DNA from: Prunus persica
Taxonomy: Eukaryota; Streptophyta; Magnoliopsida; Rosales; Rosaceae
Reading direction: 5' to 3'
NCBI RefSeq assembly: GCF_000346465.2
Contig: NC_034009.1
Coordinates: forward strand, 9,983,401-10,047,400
DNA: 64,000 nucleotides
The position numbers and the translations under genes were made by a program. Each line of letters begins with the position of its first letter. The stretch's first letter is position 1. Under the pieces are notes generated by a model. The model was not told the origin of the DNA. It saw only the letters and a program-made list of their open reading frames with translations, and ran no database searches. Positions 1-11,525 of this stretch are shown piece by piece.

Positions 1-1037
1 GAGTTACCAAAGCAAGCATGCCCTACTTTAACTCAAATATACTCTGTTTTCTTGTATGCCATTTGGGAATTCATACCCTGGGAGATCAAATTAATCAAGT
101 AGGATTGCTTTAAAAATAAATGAGAGTGAATGCTGCAGAGTTTTTCTTTTGAGCAATAGCATGCCTGCATTAGGCAGAAGATTAAGGCCAAATTTGTAGT
201 CTGCTATCCGGTGTCTTTTATATCCATTCGGAGATGAAAAATGGTTAGACTTTAAAGTCTTTGAGTCCGTGTTGGATTGAATCACATTTCCTACTGTGTT
301 GAGCTGAACTGAGCTGAATACTTTTAATGGGAGAGCAATTTGAGCTAAAATGTTCATGTTGGATCACCAAAGTCTATGAGGAAAACTTGTACCGGGGCTG
401 TTCATGCTGCTTTGTTCTGTTCAGCTACATAGCACTGTGGTAGGAACATTCTTACACAAGTTGTTATCGGACTGAAGTAATGACATAGCATAGGATTACT
501 GTTGAATCAATTGGCCTAAACTGGACACGTTCTGATGTGTTGAGAATATTTTCATTCCCAACGAACATGTGACATAATCAAAGTCTAAGCTGATAAGTTA
601 TTCTTGCCACACACATACCAAATCCATAAAGTCCACTTTCAAAGATACAAGTGAATTTCGGTTCTGCACTTCGAACTATATTTGAAGTATTGCTTTCTAA
701 TGTCAACCGAATTAGTCACCGTTAATTTGTTTAAACGTTGAACGAATCATAATAAATGTTGGAATTAACAAACTTCGTGTACCAAATGCAGCAGACAGTT
801 TGATTTGTATTTGATTAGACCAATAGCAAAGTTGTTTAACTCATAATATACAGATGTGGAATTCATTCTGCACATATATTTTCACAGAAAATCAAATTAA
901 TTGTGTCCAAATTTTCTTTATTGAAAAATTGAAATAAAATACAAGTACATTACTCTTTAAAACCACACCATTGACTAAACAGAAAAAAAGACGACAGATG
1001 AAGATTGTTGTCCAAACATGCAATATCACAGACATGT
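1..1037. other. Intergenic region and 3' flank of PR-10 gene A
   Basis: No convincing gene is seen. The last ~130 bases before gene A are its 3' untranslated region on the minus strand: the complement carries AATAAA-like signals near 930-950 and a C/T-rich stretch. Only short open frames occur in the rest. Confidence 0.5.
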
Positions 1038-1652
1038 TTAGTTGTAGGCATCAAGGAAGGCCACGAGATAGGTCTCAATAACCTTGAACAAAGCATGGGC
1101 CCTTTCTTTGCCAGCCTTAACATGTTCTTCCTTGATCTCAACGTCTCCCTTGGTGTGGTAGTTGCTGGTGTTTTTTATGATGGAACCTCCATCTGCAGAT
1201 GCCACCAACTTAATCTCATAAGAGATTTTCTCAATTTTGTCTGAAAGAGCATCTCCTTCAATCAAACTGTAGTTGTACACAAAGTTATCTTTGTCAAGCG
1301 CATCAACCTGGTGCTTCACATAGCTGTATTCACTTCCTGTAATTTCAAAATTTGAGGATGGTTAATGTCAACATTTTTAGAAATTAAGACACAAATGCTT
1401 TCATTTTACATATTAACTAGAAAACCAAGTTAGTAGAGAGAGAGAGAGAGAGAATGGTGGAAACAAACCTTCACCAAAGCTAGTCTTCTTGATGGTTCCA
1501 ACACCTCCATCTCCTTCAACAATTTCAGCACTTTTAACTGCTTGAGGAGCAATCTTTGGGACTAGGTTGTCAGCATCTAGAACAAGGGCTTTGAACAACC
1601 TAGGTGGAGCAATGACAGAGGTGAACTCGGTTTCGTATGTGAAGACACCCAT
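1038..1652 (-). CDS. PR-10 / Bet v 1 family protein, gene A
   Basis: Exon 1 is 1652-1469 and exon 2 is 1336-1038; the 132-bp GT-AG intron splits codon 62 after its first base and carries a short GA repeat. The product is 160 residues, the usual PR-10 length: a small cytosolic protein with a hydrophobic cavity for flavonoid- or cytokinin-like ligands (family knowledge). Visible marks are the MGVFTYETE start, the glycine-rich loop EGDGGVGT at residues 46-53, and the C-terminal helix region [23 protein letters not shown] box lies at 1763-1770 (complement). Odd: the usual C-terminal NPDAYN reads FLDAYN. It is divergent with gene B and the mirror partner of A' at 52.9 kb. Confidence 0.95.
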
Positions 1653-2280
1653 GATGATGATGATTTAAGAGATTAGAAAATGATCAAAGAAAGAATGAAT
1701 GTGGAGGAAGCTAAAAGAGAATGATTGATATTGGTGTGAGGAAATGTGAGCACCAGAGGGAGTATTTATAGGTTAAGGGTGAAGTGACCCCAATGGATAT
1801 AAAGTTGTTTGTGTGGACAAGTTTCCCATGTGAATATTTTAGTCAAAGAAAGCCACCTCTACAAGTTGATTTTAAAAATTCCAACTTATTACAACCAGCT
1901 GATGTGCTAATTAATTTTCTAATAGAATGTTCTAAAACACATGTCTACGTACACAGTCCATTCTGATTGTCCTTTTTGATGATCAGAATACTACAACACA
2001 ACTGGTGTGCTGCTGAGTCTGCTGACTGCTGACTGCTGACTCAATAATATCCTTATTCATTCAATTGAAAAATCTAAAGTCCTTTTCACTCTCATTTTCA
2101 AAATCTAAAGTCTTTGATATACAGCTCAGATTTCACACAGCCTGACCTTCAGCCTCAATCTATAAATAGCACCTCCAGTTCTCACATTTTCCAGCATCAA
2201 ATATCATCCCTGCCAATCATCTAATCCTTTCACACTTTCATTCTTTCTTTGATCATTTTCTAAGCTCAAAAATCATCATC
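1653..2280. promoter_or_regulatory. Shared divergent promoter region of PR-10 genes A and B
   Basis: 628 bp lie between two start codons pointing away from each other. TATA boxes are at 1763-1770 (minus, gene A) and 2161-2168 (plus, gene B), 111-120 bases from the starts. Both leaders are rich in TCATC steps just before the ATG. A short TGCTGACTGCTGACTGCTGACT repeat sits near 2012-2041. The arrangement is repeated at 15.0-16.5, 40.6-42.0 and 52.3-52.9 kb. Confidence 0.75.
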
Positions 2281-2872
2281 ATGGGTGTCTTCACATACAC
2301 AGACGAGTCCACCTCAGTCATCCCCCCACCAAGATTGTTCAAAGCCCTTGTTCTTGAAGCTGACACCCTCATCCCCAAGATTGCTCCCCAATCAGTGAAA
2401 AGTGCTGAAATTGTTGAAGGAGATGGAGGTGTTGGAACCATCAAGAAGATTAGCTTTGGTGAAGGTTGGTTTCTGCCATTGCCTCTTCTAAGTTTAACTT
2501 GTTTGCCTAATTAATGACATAAATCTTGAAAGCATTAATCTCTTAATTTATAATTATAATCCTCATTTTACAGGAAGTCATTACAGCTATGTGAAGCACC
2601 GGATCGACGGGCTTGACAAAGATAACTTTGTGTACAGCTACAGTTTGGTTGAAGGAGATGCTCTTTCAGACAAGGTTGAGAAAATCAGTTATGAGATTAA
2701 GTTGGTGGCATCTGCTGATGGAGGTTCCATCATAAAGAGCAGCAGCAACTACCACACCACAGGGGATGTTGAGATCAAGGAAGAGGATGTTAAGGCTGGC
2801 AAAGAGAAGGCCACTGGTCTGTTCAAGCTCATTGAGAACTACCTTGTGGCCAACCCAGATGCCTACAACTAA
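2281..2872 (+). CDS. PR-10 / Bet v 1 family protein, gene B
   Basis: Exon 1 is 2281-2464 and exon 2 is 2574-2872, with a 109-bp GT-AG phase-1 intron; the product is 160 residues. This is the second sequence type of the cluster, starting [20 protein letters not shown], with loop EGDGGVGT and ending NPDAYN. Against genes A and C it has KVEKISYEI for KIEKISYEI and [22 protein letters not shown] in the last helix. The start is the first ATG after the TATA box at 2161 and matches every paralogue. It is nearly the same as B' (51.7-52.3 kb) and closely similar to D, G and H. AATAAA is present near 3030. Confidence 0.95.
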
Positions 2873-3690
2873 AACCTTAAACGAAATATACTGCATGTGC
2901 TTTCTCTGTCATTATATTGGTGTGGCTTTCATTTTTCCTTTCCTTTTTGTTGTCTATCAAGCCAGAGCTGCTTTGGCTTGCACCCAAGGCTATGATAAAT
3001 TGTAATTTTTCTATTTGATTTGATTCTAAATAAATAAAGCAAAAATCAGTTGCTGGTCTTTACAAATTTGGTCTGCAGTATCTTTTTTTTCTTCAATTTC
3101 ATGAATTTATATATATTTTTTTTTACAAATGAAAATTTACTAGTGCAAAGTAAAGATTCGATAAAATTGGAATGATAAGGATGAAACACATAAATCGAGA
3201 AATGGCCCTTTGGTTTGGTCAAGGTTTTTGAGAAGTATCATTTGGCCCTGATGCCTACAAGTAAAACTATCTGTCACAGTACTGCTTGTAAAGAGCAACA
3301 AAAGTCTTGTGTCCTCTTTTTCTAAATTCATTCATTGGTGCAGCTTTCATTTCTATGATGAGTGTGTATTTATTTGAATTCAATCTTTATAATTAAAGGA
3401 ACATCATTTGCTAATTATTTGATTCCGCTAATTAAAGTGACTCAGTCTATTTGCATGTCTAAAATGTTGAAAAAAAAAAAAAACTAAAAAAAAAAGAAAA
3501 AGAAAAAGAAAAAGACATTGCAAAGAATCATATCTTCAACATGATCAGTCCTGAGTCTATTTGCATGTCTTAAATGTTGGTCAATCCTCCTCAGTCTGAC
3601 CATAACCAATCAATCTTAAATTTCAAATCAACCGCCACGATTTCTTACACTATAGTATGTGTGAGTTTAATATGTTATCGCCCCTTTTAA
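2873..3690. repeat. Gene B 3' flank with a fossil PR-10 3' end
   Basis: After the gene B 3' UTR, 3175-3335 holds a remnant of the end of another, more divergent PR-10 gene on the plus strand: a last-helix segment near 3220-3245, then GATGCCTACAAGTAA near 3250-3264, then a 3' UTR-like tail. The same remnant occurs at 17.4-17.6 kb (plus) and 37.95-38.09 kb (minus), and part of it at 51.46-51.53 kb (minus). An A-rich low-complexity tract lies at 3470-3512. Confidence 0.6.
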
Positions 3691-3765
3691 TACGAAAGGT
3701 CTTTAAAAAAAAAAAAAAACCAGCCATTTCCAATTTTCCATTGTTTGGAATGGCACTCAGCCGCG

Positions 3766-3866
3766 TTCTTGCTATCTGTCGCCGCAAATGCCCAGCAAGT
3801 TGCTAGTGAGAATTGGTAAACATAATTAGCTAGTTGTTGGGCATAACGATTGCGGACAACGTAGCA
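3766..3866. repeat. Imperfect hairpin with ~45-bp arms, copy 1
   Basis: The arm containing CGCAAATGCCCAGCAAGTTG pairs with the arm containing AGTTGTTGGGCATAACGATTG across a short loop. The paired copy at 18,000-18,103 keeps the structure, and the flanks are also shared (3,715-3,905 and 17,944-18,145), so the block was duplicated along with genes B and D. It could be a small MITE or an RNA foldback. No coding frame is plausible. Confidence 0.6.
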
Positions 3867-3959
3867 GATATCCACAATATGAAGATTCACGACACTGTTT
3901 TCATTAATGTCTGTTTGGGCCAAAATTATGCACGCCAGCCTATTTTTTGGTCAAAAGGC

Positions 3960-4977
3960 CATGAACGAAACATTTTGGGCTTTTATCTAGGGGAATTAGA
4001 AATCAAACCAAGAAGCTAAATGAAGCCTAGGCCTTTTCAGCAGATTGTGAATATAGCCCTAGTCTAAAAATATAAAAGAACCATTATTGGCCACTCACTC
4101 TACCCAAGGAAAAAGCAAGTCAGCAGATCTTTCTAAAAATAGGTTTCTCTCAAAAAATCCCACGCGACTTTCTGACTTAGAAAAAGTCAAAATTTTCAAC
4201 TATCACAGAGGAGGTGATAGGGAGTTAATGAAGGTAGGTCTTACATGAGGATTTCTCCATTCTTTCTGCAGCCAAGGAAAGAAGATCAAATCCCATTTTT
4301 TATATACAGAGAAACTCTGCACCAAAGCAGATGACCTTTCCAAGAGATAAGCAGACTACGTTTTCAAGAGATAAGTAGGGAGCAAGGAGGTTGCGCACCA
4401 AGAAAAGCAAACTGACCATCATAGCAGATTGTGTTTTTACAAGTAACAAACAAAGAACAAAAAGAGTTCGTTTTCTCTAAGAAAAAAGTAAGGAAAAGAT
4501 CACCATCGGAACTGACTATTGATGGTTCTTCTCTACCAAAAAAATAACTTACTTTTTTTTTTGGGTGCATTTAAAAGAAAGATATTTTGAAAGATCTGCC
4601 GCCCATTATTTAAAGATTAAAAACCCCACTTCAGCATTTCCTATAAATATGAGAGGAGGTGAACAGATCAAATGACAGCCAAAAAATCAATCAAGACAAA
4701 AACTCTCAACGTCACAACTGACAAACTCAAAAAGATCAACTAATCTCAAAAGTTTTCAGACACTGAAACAACCAAAGTTCTTTGATCCACAAGAAACAAA
4801 TCAGCTAGAATTCAAATCTTTGATTTCAGTTCAGTTCAGAGAAATAGTTTTACAAAGCGAGACTTTTCTCGTTACAAATTTGGTTCAGCACAAGCCAAGT
4901 CAAGCAGAGTCCACGTTTTTATAAATATGAAAATCTTAACAAATTTATAGAAAGCCTTGGTCAAGCAGAATAGGTAT
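3960..4977. other. A-rich intergenic DNA, probably old repeat
   Basis: No gene is recognised. A TATA-like TATAAATATGAG lies near 4642 and is followed by A/C-rich sequence resembling the leader of a retroelement or promoter, but no open frame follows. The stretch ends where the Gypsy-like LTR signature begins. Confidence 0.35.
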
Positions 4978-6820
4978 GTAACACCCCGACTCCCCCTTAT
5001 TTAATTTATTTAATTATTTAAGGGCATTTTGGTCATATTTTTAACCGGAGAGAGTTTGGGGCAGTGATCAGTATTTTTGGATAGGTCGTACTGAGACGAG
5101 TTCATAGACACGTAGTGGGCTCGAATCAGAGTTGTAACGAGAGAGATATGGTCAAAAGAAACCCAGTGGCACAATCGTAATTATTTCGAAATGGGATATT
5201 TTACAAAAATCAGATTTTTTTTATCTCTCTCTCTCTCCCTCCTGCGAGCTCTCTCCCTCTCTCCCGTCGGTCTCTCTCTCTCTCTCTCTCTCTTCGTATC
5301 TCCGGCCACCGGCCTCGGCTGCGGACGGGACCGGTGCCAAAAGGACCGGCTCGGCCTCGGCGTCACGACCCAGCCCTCCCCCGACATTGGCCGCCGCTCC
5401 AGCCGCCGAAAAATGGCGATTTTCGCCCCGTTGTCGCCCGAACTTCGCCGGCTCCGATCTCCCTCCTCCGGCCGCCATTTCTGGCGATCAAGGTATGGAA
5501 ATTCATCCCTTTTGCATGCTCTAGCTGCCTGTTGGGTAGGATTGGATCGATTCTTAGCGTAGCCAATTCGATTTTCGAATTGAAATTCGGCCAGTTTTGG
5601 GATCACGATTTCGGCCACTTCCGTTCAGTTTTTGAGGTAGGTCCAAGAACAAAAGTGACTCCAAATAGGGTGTTATACCTAGGGTAGGAGTTTGGAGCCG
5701 TGGTTTTGAGATTTTCCGGCGAAGCTTTATCGCTTTGGGCACCCACGCACTGCCGGCGCGTGCGGCGGCGCGTGGGCACTGTAGAAAAAGTGACACTGTG
5801 TCTTGATGAGATCCTTAGGTTGTCACGAGTGCGTAGGATTTTGCGGATCTCAATTCGGACGTCGTTTGACTATCGAACGGACGATCGCATATTGTGTGTT
5901 ATCCAGGTTCGATAGGTTGGGACCGTTGGATGGTCCCAAATTTAATATATGTTAATCTAGGTATTTCTAGGATCGTGTAGGAATTTACGGATTGTGAATC
6001 GGAGCCCCGGATATTCCGAATAATAATTTAAAGTTTATATTCCATATTAACCGTCAGATCGTACGATCGTGAGCGATCCGACCGTCCGATCCAAACCAAA
6101 TTTGTAGGACGAGTGTCCTATATCTTATAGAACCCATAGGGACTTTCGGATCGGAAATCGGAGGTCGTAAGCTCCTCAGGTCCGTTTGACCAGGGTTAGG
6201 GTAGTTTGACCCTTGGTTGACCGCGAGTATCCCGGAGTAATCTCACCTTTCCAGGGGGGATTTTCGGGCGTTAGACTAGTGTGGAGGGTTACACAATATT
6301 AGAATTAATATATATAATTATAATTATATATGTTTGTACAAGGGTACAAAAGAGTCTAGAATGTCAGTTTGGAGTGCTATACGCACTACCTTAGGTACCT
6401 CCCCGGATTTTGGTTACACTACAAGTACCACCAAGTGAAAGTTAGGTCCCACGTGGTGTAGGTTATCCGGCGTGCGGACAGGCCCCATACGTGGCTTTGG
6501 TTGTACCGGCGTATGGGGAGATGTGATATGATGTTCAGGTCTCACGTGGCGTAGGTTATCCGGCGTGGAGACAGGCCCCATACGTGGCGTTGGTTGTACC
6601 GGCATATGGGGAGATTATGTATATTGTGTTGAGGTCGCACGTGGCGTAGGTTATCCGGTGTGTCGACAGACCTCATACGTGGCGTTGGTTGTACCGGCGT
6701 ATGGGGAGATGTGATATGATGTGCAGGTCTCGCGTGGCGTAGGTTATCCGGCGTTGAGACAGACCCCATACGTGGCTTTGGTTGTACCACCGCACAGGGC
6801 CCTCGATTCTTAAGGACCCC
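4978..6820 (+). mobile_element. Candidate long LTR (solo LTR) of a Ty3/Gypsy-type retrotransposon
   Basis: The stretch opens with TGTAACACCCCGACTCCC, a common start of plant Ty3/Gypsy LTRs. It is much more GC-rich than its surroundings, with a CT-repeat at 5225-5292, CpG-rich sequence to ~5900, and a 94-bp tandem repeat near its end. No gag or pol frame is found, so it is either a solo LTR or a non-coding derivative. The 3' boundary and target duplication could not be fixed. Confidence 0.45.
6442..6800 (+). repeat. Minisatellite, ~94-bp unit, about 3.8 copies
   Basis: The phrase CGTAGGTTATCCGGCGT (variants GTGTAGG and CCGGTGT) recurs at spacings of about 95, 94 and 93 bases (unit starts ~6442, 6537, 6631, 6724). 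Each unit also contains CCATACGTGGC and GGTTGTACCGGCGTATGGGG. The unit lies within the LTR-like region. Confidence 0.85.
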
Positions 6821-6884
6821 CCGAAAAAAATTTCTTTATAGTATATATATTAATATTATAGGAATTGTATATATAGTATAGCGT

Positions 6885-7075
6885 GCCAGACATTTGCACA
6901 AGGACATGTCTGGTGGAGTTGGCTCCAGCGCTTCTCCATTTAACGTAGCGCCAGAGTTCAATTCTTGCTGAAGTCGGTCTATATGCTGTTTTTATATTAT
7001 TTTTGCATTATAACTAAAAACTTTACATAATTAATAAATAAATAAATAAATGAAAAACCAAAAAACCCTTGAAAT

Positions 7076-7089
<14 letters not shown>
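6885..7089 (+). mobile_element. Possible tRNA-derived SINE remnant
   Basis: GGAGTTGGCTCCAGCG followed by AGAGTTCAATTCTTGC resembles RNA polymerase III A and B boxes. The segment ends in an A-rich tail (7070-7089). No target duplication was found. Confidence 0.3.

Positions 7090-7120
<31 letters not shown>
7088..7120. repeat. (TA)n microsatellite at the pararetrovirus junction
   Basis: About 15 TA steps after an A-run. Virus-derived sequence begins at the very next bases. Florendovirus insertions are known to favour TA dinucleotide repeats. Confidence 0.9.
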
Positions 7121-7122
<2 letters not shown>

Positions 7123-7720
7123 CTTACATTATTTTCTCAGATTCTGGTAAAAATCAGAAACATAATTTAAGGATCCTAAAAACTTTTGGAGTTGACTTTT
7201 ATTAAGAATTTGATCGGGAAACTTATCAGCAAACTGAATAACTCGATCAATTGGGGAGATTTGCGACTGGCATATATTGAAACCAAGAAAACGGACATTG
7301 GTTTAGAACAACTTGATCTTTTTGGCAGAAACAACTAGACCATTCTTTTTGATAACCTGAAAGAAAGTATGCAAATGCTTCCAATGTTGTTCTATGGACT
7401 CAGAAAAGATGAGGACATCATCAATGTAGACAATTGAAAACTGGCTGCAAGGATTGAATATATCATTCATAATATTCTGGAATTCACTAGGGGCATTTTT
7501 CAAACCAAAGGGCATTACATTCCATTCATAATGGCCGAAAGGGGTGACAAATGCAGTTTTATATCTATCTGACTCTTCTATTTGGATTTGCCAGAAGCCA
7601 CTCTTCATATCAAATTTGGAGTAAACAACTGCTTTTTCTAATCGATTAATGAGGTCTCTTTTATTAGGTATGGGGTACCTAATCCATTCTAGAACTGCAT
7701 TAAGTGGCTCATAGTTGAAA
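7121..7720 (-). pseudogene. Inverted reverse-transcriptase fragment of the pararetrovirus
   Basis: On the minus strand this stretch matches plus-strand bases ~10,300-10,885 almost throughout, including the RT block with YIDD (7417-7428) where the main copy has YVDD. A stop codon at 7303-7305 interrupts it. Scattered substitutions against the plus-strand copy suggest a second viral molecule or an old duplication rather than a recent fold-back. It abuts the (TA)n tract on one side and meets the main copy head-to-head near 7716-7722. Confidence 0.85.
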
Positions 7721-10700
7721 ACTCATCTGAGTCTGATTCCAGTCATATTTCAGAAATAGAAAGAGCTTTTAAAAATTTAGAGATCCAAGTTGAACCCAGG
7801 GTCAAAAGATTAGAAAAACATATAAGCCCCGCTAGTTTGACCAAAAATTGGTATCCTCGACCCACACCTCCAGACATTCAATTTGAAGAAAGAAACTTTC
7901 AAACCCAGTTTTCGGTTTCTTCTGATAAATTGTATGAATGGAATATTGATGGTCTTTCTGAGCAAGAGATCCTGAATAAGTTACAACATATGTCCATGGT
8001 TGCCAATAGTTTTATCACTAATCACAGTTTCAGACAGTCTGAAATTGTTCCTTTGTTAGTTACTGGTTTTACTGGTACTCTCAGATATTGGTAGGATAAA
8101 CATTTAACCCCTGAGTCTAAAAGCCGAATCACTTTTGCTGTAAGACTTAATGAAGACGGTCTGCCTATATTTGACGAACAAATAGGTCAAGGTATAGAAG
8201 ACGGAGTCAACACTTTGTTTTACACAATAATTGAACATTTCATAGGAACTCCTAGTAACACCACTGCTAGGATTCATGATCAGTTAAGTAACCTCAGATG
8301 CCCTAAGTTGTCAGATTTCAGATGGTACAAAGATGTCTTCATTTATAGAGTCATGCTTAGAGATGATAGTAATCAACCCTTCTGGAAAGAAAAATTCGTT
8401 AATGGTCTTCCCAATTTATTTGCCCATAAAATCCGAACTACCCTCAGTAATGAACAAGGTCATATTGATTGGGATAGTTTAACTTATGGAAATATTATAA
8501 GCACAATTAATCAAGTTGGCATGAAAATGTGTGTCGATTACAAAATTGGTAAACAAATACAGTCCGATAGAAAATCTGCCAAATATGAATTAGGAAACTT
8601 CTGTGAACAATATGGTCTTAGTAGTATTCCTCCCTCCAGGAAAAGTAAGCCGAGTCACCTTAGAAAGAGCCGGTTTTATTCCAAAAGAAAACAATTCCCC
8701 AAAAACGGAAAAGCTTTAAAAAGAAAAATTGGTCAAAAACCCCCAGAGATCCTAAAAAGAATCGGCCCAAGAATGATAAGACCAAAGTTAAATGCTTTAA
8801 ATGTCAGAAATTCGGTCATTATGCTTCTGAGTGCAAAATAAAAGATACTATTAAACAGTTGCAGATTGCAGAAGAAGAGAAAGAAAAATTAATCCAAGTT
8901 TTAGAGTTGCGAGACTCTGAAACAAGTAGCCCTGAAACCCTAGTTGCCAGTTCTGGATCAGATTCTGAACAGTTTTCAGACTCCCAGCTTAGTTCCCCAG
9001 ATATTCAATTTGGTTGCATAGATAAATGTTGTAATCAATTAAAATCTATTTCTGTCCTCACCAAACAAGAAAAGCAAGAAGAGTTATTAATTGATCTAAT
9101 CAGCCGAGTTGAAAACCCTGAGTTAAAATCAGAATATTTAAAGAAATTAAGAAAAGTGATCAATCAAGAAAATCCGAGTAGTCATTCCAAGCCCTAAACA
9201 ATTAGTTTAAACACCACTATAGAAAAATTTGCCCAGAAAAAGAAAGAAATCACTTTACAAGACCTCCAATCAGAAGTCAAATTAGTTAAAAAAGAATTAG
9301 TTGAATTAAGACAGATTAGTAATCAGTTGCAAGTTGAAAATCATACAATCAAACAAGACTTAACTAGTCTTAGAAAAGGCAAAACCCCGTTAGAACCCAG
9401 AAGTCCCTCAGTAAGCCCCGCTGATTCTGAAGAAGATACTCCTAATCCACCAGTTGTCAATTTAATTAAGCAAGTTAATTTCAGAAAATGGTACTCAAAA
9501 GTTACGATATTCGTCCAAGATTTTGAGTTCACCACAGTTGCCTTATTTGATTCAGGAGCCGATCTTAATTGTATTCAAGAAGGTCTCATTCCCACCAAGT
9601 ATTACCAAAAGTCTAGAGAGAATTTGAGCACTGCCTCTGGAAAATCTCTACAGTTGAATTATGAATTACCAAAAGCCCATATCTGCCAAAACAAAGTTTG
9701 CTTTAAAACTTCGTTTGTCTTAGTTAAAAATATTACAGACGAGGTCATCCTAGGATTACCATTCATAAGTTTACTTTATCCTTTCCAGGTAGAATATGAT
9801 GGTGTCATCTCTACCCAGTTAGGAGAAAAAGTTAAATTTAATTTCCTTTCTAAACCCGAGTTGCATAATCTAAAAGCCCTACAAAAACAATCTGTTTCTA
9901 AGTCAATCCAAGTTATTCGGAAAACTTGTCAGTTGAATTTCCTCAAAGAAGAAATTAGGATTAAAAGAACTAAGCAACAACTTGCTAGTCCTTCTTTACA
10001 ATTGCAAATTCAGAAATTTGAACAAAAAATTAAAAATGAAATTTGCTCTGAGTTGCCTAATGCTTTTTGGTATCGAAAACAGCATGTTGTCTGTCTTCCT
10101 TATATCAAAACTTTTAGTGAGAAAAACATTCCCACTAAAGCCCGACCAATTCAAATGAGTCAAGACATGATGGAATTCTATAAGAAAGAAATTGATGAAT
10201 TGCTTCAAAAGAAAATAATCCGCAAAAGTAAGTCTCCTTGGTCTTGTCCTGCTTTTTATGTCCAGAAAAATGCTGAACTAGAAAGAGGAGTCCCAAGATT
10301 AGTTATCAATTATAAGCCACTTAATGCAGTTCTAGAATGGATTAGGTACCCCATACCTAATAAAAGAGACCTCATTAATCGATTAGAAAAAGCAGTTGTT
10401 TACTCCAAATTTGATATGAAGAGTGGCTTCTGGCAAATCCAAATAGAAGAGTCAGATAGATATAAAACTGCATTTGTCACCCCTTTCAGTCATTATGAAT
10501 GGAATGTAATGCCCTTTGGTTTGAAAAATGCCCCTAGTGAATTCCAGAACATTATGAATGATATATTCAATCCTTACAGCCAGTTTTCAATTGTCTACGT
10601 TGATGATGTCCTCATCTTTTCTGAGTCCATAGAACAACATTGGAAGCATCTGCATAAGTTCTTTCATGTTATTAAACAAAATGGTCTAGTTGTTTCTGCC

Positions 10701-11525
10701 AAAAAGATCAAGTTGTTCCAAACCAATGTCCGTTTTCTTGGTTTCAATATATGCCAGTCGCAAATCTCCCCAATTGATCGAGTTATTCAGTTTGCTGATA
10801 AGTTTCCTGATCAAATTCTTGATAAAAGTCAGCTCCAAAGATTTTTAGGATCCTTAAATTATATTTCTGATTTTTACCAGAATCTGAGAAAACAATGTAA
10901 GCCTCTATTTGATAGACTACAGAATAATCCTCCTCCATGGTCTTCTATTCGTACCGAAGTTGTTAAACAAATCAAAGCTCATGTCAAGACACTTTCCTGT
11001 CTTGGTATTCCTTCAGTTAACTCTTCCAAAATAGTTGAAACTGATGCCTCTGATATTGGATACGGTGGCATTCTCAAACAGAAAATTGGTCCTAATTCTC
11101 CAGAACAAATTGTTCGTTTTCATTCTGGAACATGGACTCAGTCGCAACATAATTATAGTACTATTAAAAAAGAAATATTAGCTATTGTATTATGCATTAG
11201 TAAATTTCAAGATGATTTACTTAACCAAAAGTTTTTAATCCGAGTTGATTGTAAGTCTGCAAAACATGTTTTAGAAAAAGATGTTCAAAACATTGCATCT
11301 AAACAGATTTTTGCACGATGGCAAAGTATTTTAAGTATATTTGATTTTGATATTGAATATTTAAGAGGAAGTGAAAATTCTGTGCCTGATTTTCTCACTC
11401 GAGAATTCTTGCAGGATGCACAATGGCTCCCAAAAAAGACAAACAGAAAGAATCAGCCAGCCAATCTAAGCCATCCCAGTCGCCCAAGTCATCCCAGTCG
11501 CTCCGTATCCTCCCTTCTTCCATGA
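7716..11525 (+). pseudogene. Pararetroviral polyprotein frame: coat protein, zinc knuckle, aspartic protease, RT, RNase H (broken)
   Basis: The 5' end is missing. Seen in order: a coat-protein-like region (~7840-8690) with a phrase typical of caulimovirid capsids (FVNGLPNLFA) before a basic stretch; a CX2CX4HX4C zinc knuckle at 8793-8834; a coiled-coil-prone stretch (~9200-9350); an aspartic protease with DSGA at 9549-9560; RT with YVDD at 10,596-10,607; and RNase H with TDAS near 11,040. Breaks: in-frame TAG at 8092-8094, a frame change between ~8690 and 8750 just before the knuckle, and in-frame TAA at 9195-9197. From 9198 to 11,525 the frame is open. The end overlaps the next frame by ~100 bases. 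Confidence 0.85.

Noticed and set aside
2253..2444. Antisense frame starting [16 protein letters not shown], repeated at many places
   Set aside because: It is the complement of PR-10 exon 1 and recurs only because the exon does.
5181..5687. Overlapping open frames of 67-145 codons on both strands
   Set aside because: They come from a CT-repeat and GC-rich LTR-like DNA. Products are low-complexity (Ser-Leu or Arg-Glu runs) with no family resemblance.
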